This document shows positions 1-6,698 of a stretch of DNA of 15,276 bases, piece by piece. A program made the translations under genes and the position numbers. Source of the stretch: JAIPFM01 sp964494325 (GTDB taxonomy: Bacteria; Planctomycetota; Phycisphaerae; Sedimentisphaerales; Anaerobacaceae); NCBI GenBank assembly GCA_964494325.1, contig CAZBTJ010000137.1:1-15276 (forward strand). The letters are read 5' to 3'. The notes under the pieces were generated by a model. The model saw only the letters and a list, made by a program, of their open reading frames with translations, was not told the DNA's origin and did not search any database. Positions within the stretch are counted from its first letter, which is position 1. Each line of letters opens with the position of its first letter.

Positions 1-55
1 AACGGAGCGCAGCGACTTCCTTCCTTGGACATTGGATATTCCTTGTTGGACATTG
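1..55. repeat. 55-base direct repeat, copy A
   Basis: These 55 bases recur without a mismatch at 185-239. The unit contains the word GGAGCGCAGCGAC followed by two related half-phrases, TTGGACATTGGATATTCC and TTGTTGGACATTG. The copies diverge right after the shared CATTG. The unit starts at the window edge, so the repeat may extend further left. It lies downstream of the beta-propeller gene and has no credible reading frame. It belongs by style to the phrase-like intergenic repeats also seen near 4.2-4.6 kb and 15.0-15.2 kb. Confidence 0.9.
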
Positions 56-137
56 AGTGTTGAGAAAGGAAGATCAAATACAGCTTCATTTACAGCACGG
101 CCATACGCATGAGACAGTCTGCCCACGCCAAGAGACG

Positions 138-161
138 GAATATCCAATAACCAACAAGGAA
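138..161 (-). repeat. Partial inverted copy of the repeat core
   Basis: Read on the minus strand this stretch is TTCCTTGTTGGTTATTGG followed by ATATTC, a rearranged version of the core words of the 55-base unit (GGATATTCC, CCTTGTTGG). It lies between the two direct copies, so the array is direct, inverted, direct. A transcript crossing it could fold, but the match is imperfect and no U-tract follows. Confidence 0.6.
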
Positions 162-184
162 CTTCCAACCGTAGAAGTAAAAAC

Positions 185-239
185 AACGGAGCGCAGCGAC
201 TTCCTTCCTTGGACATTGGATATTCCTTGTTGGACATTG
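185..239. repeat. 55-base direct repeat, copy B
   Basis: Identical to bases 1-55. It ends 14 bases before the stop codon of the beta-propeller gene (254), so it lies in that gene's 3' flank. After the shared 55 bases this copy reads GATATTGTC where copy A reads AGTGTTGAG. No inverted repeat with a T-run that would serve as a terminator for the minus-strand gene was seen here. Confidence 0.9.
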
Positions 240-253
240 GATATTGTCAGTTT

Positions 254-1780
254 TCAACGAAAGGCCAGAAGCGCATCCTCTGTGCGAAGATAAAGGCTGT
301 CTTGATCCATGGCCGGTGTGGCGGAAATGGACACCTCCAGATCAATCTGATGCATCTTTGTGAACGTATCGCCACATGTCACCGCCGTAAATACGCCCTT
401 GTTGGAAAAGAGGTACAGATGGTCATTGGCAATAACAGGGGACGCACTGTATTGGCCTGAGGCGCCCAGGCGTTCCCGATAAATGATGTCACCGGTACCA
501 GCATGCACACAGGTCAACACGCCGCCTGCACGCACCATGTAGAGTCGGCCCCGGTGGAAAATCGGGGACGTGATCTCAGGGATGCCGCGATCCAGACGCC
601 ACGTCACATGAGAGTCCGTGATGTCACCGCGTCCGCCCGGCCGAATCGCCATAAGGTTCGGCTTGCCGCTGCCAACTTTCATCTCGTCACAAAACTCTTC
701 CTTGGTCCAGATGCCATCCTTGTTCTTGTCCCGCCAGCCAAACAGTCCCTCCTGACGTTTTCTTCTTTCTGCCGGATCGTCAGGCAAGGGGAATCCGAAA
801 CCCGGATGTCCCAGCGGCAGTTCAGGGCGAAAAGGCAGTGTAAAGTCTTTGGTGATTTCATCCCGCGCGATTTGGCCATCCCTATTCTGGTCAAATTGCA
901 GCATGGCAGTCCAGAAGGGTTCCGGATTCAATGCTGCATCACCACGACCACCCCGCATGGACACAGACACGTAGAGCTGTCCATCGCCTGCCACAGGCAC
1001 AGCAATGGGTTCGCGTGAAAAGCCCGTGACATACCACAGTTCTTCCCCTGTGGCCAGGTCATAGCCATAGACCCGTCCATTACCGAGTACGATCAACTCC
1101 GTGCCGCTCTCGTGTTCCCAGACCATAGGACTGGACCACACGCCGCGATTGTAGGGTCGACGAGTTTCCCAGACCGGTTCTCCTGTCTCGCAATCCAGGG
1201 CAATGACTTTGGATCGACTCAGCTTGCTATCGTCCAGGTTGGCATCATCATCCAGAACCAGAATGAGACGCTTGCCCTGCACGATCGGTGATGTGGCCAC
1301 ACCATACAGGCTCTTCGGCGTGGGAATCGGTTTGGTCCATTGCTCATGACCCTCGTGGTCGTAACACAACAATCCGTACGATCCGAAATACACATACACG
1401 CGATTTTCATCCACACAGGGCGTGGATGCGGCCTCACTATTTGCCCGATGAACCCGTTCCAGCGGGACCTCAGGGGCCAACCGTTTCCACAAGACATCGC
1501 CCGTTTCTTTGTCAAGAGCCAGTGTCACCAACCGTTTATTCTCGACCCCTGTCAGAAAGATACGGTCTTTCCAGAGCACAGGAGACGATTTGCCGGGAGG
1601 CAGCAATGTTTTCCATGCGAATCGATCTGCAACGATCTTTAGCGGCGGTTTGCAACCAGCTGCGATACCAGCGCCATTGGGTCCACGGAACTGATTCCAC
1701 TGCACAGACTCGGCTTGTGCCGAAACCGAGCATACGCACTGCAACAAAACAACAACCACAAACGCTTGAAACAACTTCAT
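254..1780 (-). CDS. Secreted PQQ-like beta-propeller protein with two EF-hands
   Basis: About 508 residues. The N-terminus (MKLFQ, then a hydrophobic run ending SVSAQA) is a Sec signal peptide, so the protein should be outside the cytoplasm. The mature protein opens with WNQFRGPNGAG, common in planctomycete PQQ-like propeller proteins, and has repeated blades of the pattern 'V(I/T)ALDxETGxxxW' (near residues 90-100, 193-205 and 240-250). Two calcium-binding EF-hand loops interrupt the propeller near residues 296-308 (DQNRDGQIARDE) and 350-363 (DKNKDGIWTKEE). Blades resume after that. Whether it binds PQQ or is an enzyme cannot be told; many relatives are only structural. I chose the ATG at 1780 because TGGAG lies six bases upstream and the signal peptide starts there; a GTG at 1795 and an ATG at 1792 are in frame. 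It follows the oxidoreductase gene by about 20 bases, so the two are probably one operon. Confidence 0.88.
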   Translation of the reverse strand: MKLFQAFVVVVLLQCVCSVSAQAESVQWNQFRGPNGAGIAAGCKPPLKIVADRFAWKTLLPPGKSSPVLWKDRIFLTGVENKRLVTLALDKETGDVLWKRLAPEVPLERVHRANSEAASTPCVDENRVYVYFGSYGLLCYDHEGHEQWTKPIPTPKSLYGVATSPIVQGKRLILVLDDDANLDDSKLSRSKVIALDCETGEPVWETRRPYNRGVWSSPMVWEHESGTELIVLGNGRVYGYDLATGEELWYVTGFSREPIAVPVAGDGQLYVSVSMRGGRGDAALNPEPFWTAMLQFDQNRDGQIARDEITKDFTLPFRPELPLGHPGFGFPLPDDPAERRKRQEGLFGWRDKNKDGIWTKEEFCDEMKVGSGKPNLMAIRPGGRGDITDSHVTWRLDRGIPEITSPIFHRGRLYMVRAGGVLTCVHAGTGDIIYRERLGASGQYSASPVIANDHLYLFSNKGVFTAVTCGDTFTKMHQIDLEVSISATPAMDQDSLYLRTEDALLAFR

Positions 1781-1801
1781 CCATGTCTCCATCACTGGAA
1801 A

Positions 1802-3151
1802 TCAATACCAGTTCAAGGTGTCACGCGGCGAGAGACGTCGTTTAAAGAGACTCTTGTTGGCGGCTTCGTGATTCGTGATTTCCATTTTTTTGCTGTCCCA
1901 CTTTAGCGTGGCACCTGGATGCAGCAGGGCAATGTTACCCAGCACCACGACCTCGGACAGTGGTCCTGCATAATCGAAAGACGACATGGCCTTGTCCTCG
2001 CCCTTGCATGCCATGATCCAATTGGCAGAGTGGTTTCTCGCCTTACATCTAAGGGCTGTTTTGGCCGCTTTTGGCGTGGCTTCTCTCAGGGCCTTGGGGA
2101 CGATTCTCGCACCCTGGCTGTGGCTTCCCCCCTGGATGCATCCGCGATCACCCACCAGGAAGGAACCGGCCCCAATCATTTTCTCATCGGGATCGAGATG
2201 TCTGGGCCGTGTGAACTCGATGTCCGTGCCCAGATAGTATTTCATGGTAACTGCTGGCTTTTTACCGCGTGCGGGGAACTCCCAGGTCACCACACCTGAA
2301 CGCGGCATGGACCATGGAGTGGCAGGTGTGTTCACATCCGCACGGACGCTCTTGGGTGCGGTCAAGCCAAGCCCATAATAGCCCGCATCCAGTGTGTGCC
2401 CGGCCATGTCACCCACGGAACCACTGAAGTGGCTATACCGGATCCACTCGCGATTCGCGTAACTTTGACTGTAAGGCACCATGCCTGCACGGTTCATGTA
2501 GAGATTCCAATCCAGGCCGGCCGGCACCTCGCTGCCCTGGATAATGGGCTTATCCGTCCAGTAGTTTTTCCGCGAATAGGCCAGAACCTCCCGGATCTCG
2601 CCCACGACCCCGGCATTCACCCAGTCATTGATCTGAGCAGCGCTTTCGGTCGAATGTCCCTGGTTCCCCATCTGTGTGACAAGCTTTGGATTCTTCGCAG
2701 CCTCCTCTGTCAAGAGACGCACCTCATTAACCGTATGGCAAAGTGGTTTCTCAGCATACACATGCTTGCCGCGACGCAGGGCAGCCATGGCTATAGTACA
2801 ACGCGCATGATCAGGCGTGGCGATCATGACCGCATCAATCTCTGAACCCATCTTGTCAAACATCACACGGTAATCTTTCCAGAGCTTGATCCCGTGAAGT
2901 CTCTTTTGGTTCGTAATGGCCCTCTTGTGCCAGGCTTCGTCCACATCACAAAGCGCCACAATATTGTCCGTGCTGGCCATGCCCCCAGCCACACCCGCAC
3001 CACGCCCACCCACGCCAATGCAGGCAATGTTCAGCTTGCTGTTCGGAGAGGGACCGGCCTTGAGAATATTAAACGGGGCCACGCCCACGGCTGATGCAGC
3101 CAGAATACCCTTGAGAAAAGTGCGACGCTCTAGAGGTTTGTTCGTTTCCAT
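1802..3151 (-). CDS. Tat-exported Gfo/Idh/MocA family oxidoreductase
   Basis: 449 residues. The start at 3151 is set by AAAGGA six to seven bases upstream and by the Tat signal that begins there: ERRTFLKG (twin Arg at residues 9-10) followed by an Ala-rich hydrophobic stretch. A Rossmann NAD(P)-binding fold follows (NIACIGVGGRG, residues 41-51), then the family motifs ATPDH (111-115) and AEKPLCHT (133-140), where Lys135 matches the catalytic EKP lysine. The C-terminal half has the alpha/beta substrate domain with the WDSKKMEITN stretch typical of secreted planctomycete members. Such proteins oxidise or rearrange sugars or polyols with a tightly held nucleotide, which suits export in folded form by Tat. 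The substrate cannot be assigned. The stop is about 20 bases before the start of the downstream beta-propeller gene. An in-frame upstream start at 3232 would bury the Tat motif and lacks support. Confidence 0.93.
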   Translation of the reverse strand: METNKPLERRTFLKGILAASAVGVAPFNILKAGPSPNSKLNIACIGVGGRGAGVAGGMASTDNIVALCDVDEAWHKRAITNQKRLHGIKLWKDYRVMFDKMGSEIDAVMIATPDHARCTIAMAALRRGKHVYAEKPLCHTVNEVRLLTEEAAKNPKLVTQMGNQGHSTESAAQINDWVNAGVVGEIREVLAYSRKNYWTDKPIIQGSEVPAGLDWNLYMNRAGMVPYSQSYANREWIRYSHFSGSVGDMAGHTLDAGYYGLGLTAPKSVRADVNTPATPWSMPRSGVVTWEFPARGKKPAVTMKYYLGTDIEFTRPRHLDPDEKMIGAGSFLVGDRGCIQGGSHSQGARIVPKALREATPKAAKTALRCKARNHSANWIMACKGEDKAMSSFDYAGPLSEVVVLGNIALLHPGATLKWDSKKMEITNHEAANKSLFKRRLSPRDTLNWY

Positions 3152-3229
3152 GATGAGTCCTTTACGGGAATAGGGAGTTTTGAAATCAATTGCCCCATTA
3201 TCGCAAACAGCCCACAGCTTAAAAATGGA

Positions 3230-3248
3230 CAATAATCGCTATTTATTG
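3230..3248 (-). other. Small AT-rich inverted repeat between genes
   Basis: CAATAA at 3230-3235 and TTATTG at 3243-3248 can form a six-pair stem with a seven-base loop. It lies between the hypothetical gene and the oxidoreductase gene, both read on the minus strand. It could be a weak terminator of the former or an operator for the latter. It is short and AT-rich, so chance is possible. Confidence 0.25.
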
Positions 3249-3286
3249 CACAATAGTGACTTCATTGCCGTTTATTTGCCACAGAT

Positions 3287-3925
3287 TTACGTATTGGTAG
3301 GGTCAACAAGGAACTGAGAGTCGTAATGGTCTCTACCTACGGCGGATTCAAGTTGATGCGTGATCTTGGCGATATTATCGTCCGGGCCGGCAATAAAATA
3401 GGGCTTGCCATTTCTCCCGAACTCAAGCTCTGAGGGCGGGAAGTTTTCAGGTACATCCAGTATGTACTGAGACAATTGATAATCCTTGTTGGGCCGGAAT
3501 CCGAACTGTTCAGCATAGGCAATAGCACCGTAGATGACGTGGTGAGCCAGTTCGACTGAACATGGTATGGAGTCCTGATCACTGAAACTCTTGCGCACCA
3601 CGTCCATACGATAGCTAGACGTGGAAAAATCAACATTACAGAATGTATTCTTGAGTCCCAGGCAGAATATGTCCACCAGATAAACACCGAACAAGAGGTC
3701 CCCATCAGGTTGACGGCGTGAGATTAAAAGGGTCGCCAATCCACTTTCCTGCCAAGAGGCATTGATCAGGCATTCATGAATTGGGTATGCCCGAGCCTGA
3801 TGGATCTTCTTCTTGGGGCTGAGCATGGCAAAGGGGATGAATTCTTCCACACGTTGCTTTCTCGCTCGGTCCTTTTGACGTTTCTTCATCAGCCTCTTTT
3901 GACGCTGCGCTTCACTTTTAGCCAT
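3287..3925 (-). CDS. Conserved hypothetical protein with basic N-terminus
   Basis: 212 residues, no function assigned. The start at 3925 is preceded by AAAGGAG eight bases upstream; an in-frame ATG at 4000 lacks this. The first 25 residues are very basic (RLMKKRQKDRARKQ), possibly for nucleic acid or ribosome contact or simply a disordered tail. The globular part contains YPIHECLINASW (47-58), GLATLLISRRQPDGDLLFGVYLVD in pieces (62-85), CLGLKNTFCNVDF (88-100), ELAHHVIYGAIAYAEQFGF (125-143) and NGKPYFIAGPDDN (172-184). From memory the H/E-C-x-I-N, FGVYLVD and ELAHxxIYG patterns resemble an uncharacterised family spread across many bacteria, but I cannot name a domain. No signal peptide or membrane segment, so it is probably cytoplasmic. 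It is 135 bases upstream of the oxidoreductase gene and may be transcribed separately. Confidence 0.8.
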   Translation of the reverse strand: MAKSEAQRQKRLMKKRQKDRARKQRVEEFIPFAMLSPKKKIHQARAYPIHECLINASWQESGLATLLISRRQPDGDLLFGVYLVDIFCLGLKNTFCNVDFSTSSYRMDVVRKSFSDQDSIPCSVELAHHVIYGAIAYAEQFGFRPNKDYQLSQYILDVPENFPPSELEFGRNGKPYFIAGPDDNIAKITHQLESAVGRDHYDSQFLVDPTNT

Positions 3926-4208
3926 AATTCTGACTCCTTTTGCTTTATTGAGGACCATTATGCCACAATCAGTGTCACAGCCAATAATGACAGCCTTCAA
4001 TTCTCTACCAGGACATTTTTAGAGCTCAGATTGTTTTATTCAAGCTTTTTTCATAAACTTTTTTCTCGGCAGACTTCTGCTAGTGAAATACTTAACCAAC
4101 TACTCTTTATACTGGAAGACCTGGAAGGCTGGTGCAGATGCGTCACTCCCACATGAACCAATCGGGCTTCGCAAAGGCCCCATTGCAAAGGCTCAGTTCA
4201 TAAAACTT

Positions 4209-4317
4209 CCTGTCATTGCGAGTTCTCCGCCCCAGAAGGGGCATATGTAAGAAAAGAACAAAAAGCCCATTTTTCGCCGAAAAATGGGGTGTTCCTTAGG
4301 AGCGCAGCGCGGCAATC
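4209..4317. repeat. Split 'CATTGCGAG ... GGCAATCT' intergenic repeat with hairpins
   Basis: The left edge reads TGTCATTGCGAG (4211-4222) and the right edge reads GGAGCGCAGCGCGGCAATCT (4299-4318). In many bacterial genomes these two phrases occur joined as one dispersed repeat (established knowledge, recalled). Here about 76 bases lie between them and contain a GCCCC-AGAA-GGGGC hairpin (4229-4242) and a nine-pair hairpin CCCATTTTT-CGCCG-AAAAATGGG (4266-4288). The piece could be a nested repeat inserted within the older one. A minus-strand frame across it exists but is most likely spurious. Confidence 0.6.
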
Positions 4318-4369
4318 TACCATTGTTTATCTTTAAGGGGAAATACTGAATACGCAGATTCGCTGTTCC

Positions 4370-4398
4370 ACCACAGAAGACGCAGAAGGACACAGAAA
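4370..4398. repeat. 'CACAGAAGACGCAGAAGGACACAGAA' phrase repeat
   Basis: A short imperfect tandem of a CACAGAA/CGCAGAA motif. Similar strings are frequent intergenic repeats in several environmental bacterial lineages. The reverse-complement style phrase CTCTGTGTCTCTGTGTGG appears near 15150-15170 and a related GCCACAAAGATGCACAGAAA near 4590-4610, so one family recurs within this window in both orientations. Confidence 0.5.
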
Positions 4399-4494
4399 TA
4401 TCCGTGACGCTGTCACTGGCTGCCTTGTTGATAACCACCAATTTCACGAATATGCGAATTAGCTAACGCCAGCCAAACAACCTGACAAAGTGAC

Positions 4495-4523
4495 TTGTCA
4501 TCCCGAACACGTGAGGGATCTAT
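4495..4523. repeat. 'TGTCATCCCGAAC..GTGAGGGATCTA' phrase repeat
   Basis: The words TCATCCCGA and GAGGGATCT in this order and spacing match a very widespread intergenic repeat style (recalled, not searched). It is one more unit of the mosaic at 4.2-4.6 kb. No coding or RNA function is evident. Confidence 0.5.
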
Positions 4524-4557
4524 TTAACCAGCTCACATAGTGACTCCACATACTGAC

Positions 4558-4614
4558 AACTAGAAACCAGCAACCAAGAACTGTTTCATGGCCACAAAGA
4601 TGCACAGAAAAAAG
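4558..4614. repeat. 'AACTAGAAACCAGCAACC' and 'CACAAAGATGCACAGAAA' phrases
   Basis: Two adjoining low-complexity phrases: AACTAGAAACCAGCAACCAA (from 4558) and GCCACAAAGATGCACAGAAA (about 4590-4610). Both styles recur as dispersed intergenic strings in PVC-group and other environmental genomes as far as I recall. They share words with 4370-4398 and with the 15.0-15.2 kb island. No gene is supported across them. Confidence 0.4.
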
Positions 4615-4633
4615 CCGTCAGCTTAAAAACAAT

Positions 4634-4703
4634 TGGGCAGAACCCATTCAAACACTTCTATACATCCCACTTCAAATTCCAGCGTAGCGCCAGGCTCTGC
4701 CCA
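4634..4703. repeat. Imperfect 11-base inverted repeat, 48-base spacer
   Basis: TGGGCAGAACC at 4634-4644 and GGCTCTGCCCA at 4693-4703 are reverse complements with one mismatch. The 70-base unit could be a small mobile-type (REPIN or MITE-like) element or chance. No transposase frame and no target-site duplication was identified. Confidence 0.3.
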
Positions 4704-5098
4704 TAGAACCAGTCGTCATTGGAGGAGGCACGACGTGGCACCCATTGTTAATGACTTGTTCGCCCCTGCAAAGCTGCGCACAATATATCGATCAAATGCA
4801 AGAATTAAACCCCGACCCCTTTTCTCCCTAATGATAATAATCGATTCCGCTGAAGAACCCCCTGTTTTTCGCGTCGAGCAAGAACTTTTTAGAATCGTGC
4901 AAAAAATGGATCTCTCAGATGCTCCAGGATCAACGATCTCTGGTCGGTGAATGGTAAAGAGACCCCCTGAATAAATCGAGAATAGGTTTATCAGCGGAAT
5001 CAATAATCACGGCGTGACCCCGTTAGATCCCGATTGAGAAGCGGCTGAAGGTGGCGTAAAGATCAGATGAGAAATGGGACAGTATTTATCCGACGTTC

Positions 5099-6655
5099 CT
5101 AACGCCAATAGGCGTCAATGATTGCCGTGATGCTGGGATACCGTTCGTCTGTTTCATTTAGATCCGTGCGGGTCCTTTGCAGTTCGACCTTCATGTCTTC
5201 AATGATCTTTCCGTAGCTCGGATTGGCGTATTGATTATGCATTTCGCAGGGATCTTTCTCCAAATCATAGAACTCCCAGGCGACAGGGGTTTGTTCTCCT
5301 CCGTTCGGGGTACAGCCGTAAACAAAGACCAGTTTATAACGCTCACCACGAATACCGAAATGAGCGGGTACCCTCAGACGGTGGGCCATGTGCATCCAAT
5401 AGCGATAGTACGTCACCTTACGCCAGTCATTGGGCTTGACACCTCCTCTGAGCGCAGCAGTAAAGCTACGGCCCTGCATGTAATCGGGCGTTTTCTCGAC
5501 ACCAGCCAGTGCCAAGATGGTGGGGGCAAAGTCCGTATTATTGATCAGCCAGTCGTTGACCTGGCCTTTCTTTACACTTTTCGGCCAATGGACGATGAAG
5601 GGCATACGCATGGATTCCTCGTATATCCAGCGTTTGTCCATAAAGTCATGTTCGCCGAGGAAGAAACCCTGGTCGCCAGTATACATAATGACAGTATTGT
5701 CGAGTTCGCCAGTTTCTTGGAGGTAATCAAGCAGACGCTTAACATTGTCGTCAACGCCTTTGACGCAGCGCAGATACCTTTTTAGATATGTCTGGTAGAC
5801 GGCTTTGCCGTATTCCGGCTCGTCTAGTTTCTTATCAATACCCAACTTGCTGCCGAGGTTCCAGCTCGGATGATTCTTGGTCACGCCTGCGCCGAAGTCC
5901 CGAGTCGCCTCAGAGCCAAATCCTGACGCCGGCTGATTGTGAAGATTGTTTGGTTCGGGAATCTCAACGTCCTCAAGATAACGATCGTAACGTTTGGCAT
6001 TTTGGAACATATCATGCGGCGCCTTGAAGTGGTGCATCAGGAAGAACGGCTTGGATTTGTCTCGGCCATTCTTGAGCCAGGTGAGGCTGATGTCGGTAAT
6101 GGCATCACTGGAATGTTGGCCTTTTGACTGAATTACATTTTGGGGCCAAGGATTTGATCCTTGAACGCGAAAACTGGGATCAGTGTATTTCCCTTGTCCT
6201 GGTAACACACAGTAGTAATCAAAAGACGCGGGTTCTTCTTTGAGATGCCATTTACCAATCATAGCCGTATGGTAACCGGCGGTCTTCATTTCCTTGGGCA
6301 AGTACTGTTTATTGGGCGGGAGCTTGCCGTTGAGATCAAGGACTTGGTTGGTCTGCGAATATTGGCCGGTGATAATACTGGCGCGGCTGGGCGTACATAT
6401 GGAGTTGTTGCAGAAGACGCGATCGAAACGCATCCCGTTGCGGGCCAGGGCATCGATGTTGGGCGTGGGATTCATTTTTGCCAGACGGCTACCGTACACT
6501 CCAATGGCCTGGGTTGTATGATCATCAGACATGATGAAGAGGATATTAGGAGGCTTCTCCGGTCGCTTGCTTTCGCTTGCGAACATAAAGCCAGACATTC
6601 CGGCAATCGCCATGGTTCCAATAATAGCCTGTTTCAAAAACTCACGTCTATCCAT
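5099..6655 (-). CDS. Cys-type sulfatase with Tat signal
   Basis: 518 residues, normal for family S1 sulfatases. The start at 6655 has AAGGAG six bases upstream and opens with a Tat signal (MDRREFLKQ, then a hydrophobic stretch). Metal-binding SDDH is at 43-46. The modification site CTPSR is at 87-91, so Cys87 must become formylglycine by a maturase not encoded here. Further active-site motifs are GKWH (134-137), FKAPHD (210-215), GDQG (327-330), with GEH and DKRW close after. The C-terminus (YKLVFVYG ... WEFYDLEKDPCEMHNQ) is the usual small sulfatase domain. FDYYCVLPGQGKY (145-157) resembles the FDYWEVLPGQG stretch I recall from S1_11-type N-acetylglucosamine-6-O-sulfatases, so that subfamily is a guess. 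It lies 43 bases downstream of the glycoside hydrolase gene and is probably co-transcribed; together they point to a sulfated glycan. Confidence 0.95.
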   Translation of the reverse strand: MDRREFLKQAIIGTMAIAGMSGFMFASESKRPEKPPNILFIMSDDHTTQAIGVYGSRLAKMNPTPNIDALARNGMRFDRVFCNNSICTPSRASIITGQYSQTNQVLDLNGKLPPNKQYLPKEMKTAGYHTAMIGKWHLKEEPASFDYYCVLPGQGKYTDPSFRVQGSNPWPQNVIQSKGQHSSDAITDISLTWLKNGRDKSKPFFLMHHFKAPHDMFQNAKRYDRYLEDVEIPEPNNLHNQPASGFGSEATRDFGAGVTKNHPSWNLGSKLGIDKKLDEPEYGKAVYQTYLKRYLRCVKGVDDNVKRLLDYLQETGELDNTVIMYTGDQGFFLGEHDFMDKRWIYEESMRMPFIVHWPKSVKKGQVNDWLINNTDFAPTILALAGVEKTPDYMQGRSFTAALRGGVKPNDWRKVTYYRYWMHMAHRLRVPAHFGIRGERYKLVFVYGCTPNGGEQTPVAWEFYDLEKDPCEMHNQYANPSYGKIIEDMKVELQRTRTDLNETDERYPSITAIIDAYWR

Positions 6656-6698
6656 TTTCGTCTCCTTGTGCCCCACGTTGCGGATCAGCGACCGAGTG

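Larger units (their letters stand above)
3926..5098. other. Gene-free 1.17 kb region rich in short repeats
   Basis: I see no credible gene here. The few open frames (for example 4193-4447 minus and 4633-4950 plus) have no ribosome binding site, no family resemblance and low-complexity composition. The left part (about 4000-4150) is AT-rich. From 4200 to 4615 there are several phrase-like repeats, listed separately. From 4634 to 4703 there is an imperfect 11-base inverted repeat. From 4710 to 5098 I see nothing recognisable; a decayed coding remnant is possible but not supported. The region separates the two gene blocks. Confidence 0.75.

Noticed and set aside
57..460. Plus-strand open frames at 57-293 and 209-460
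   Set aside because: They translate repeat words and the antisense of the beta-propeller gene; no ribosome site and no family resemblance.
4193..4447. Minus-strand frame of 84 codons
   Set aside because: It crosses the split repeat and its residues are translated repeat phrases; no ribosome binding site.
4633..5003. Overlapping frames at 4633-4950 (plus) and 4716-5003 (minus)
   Set aside because: Neither has a ribosome site, a signal or a recognisable motif, and both are similarly long on opposite strands, as expected of random open frames.
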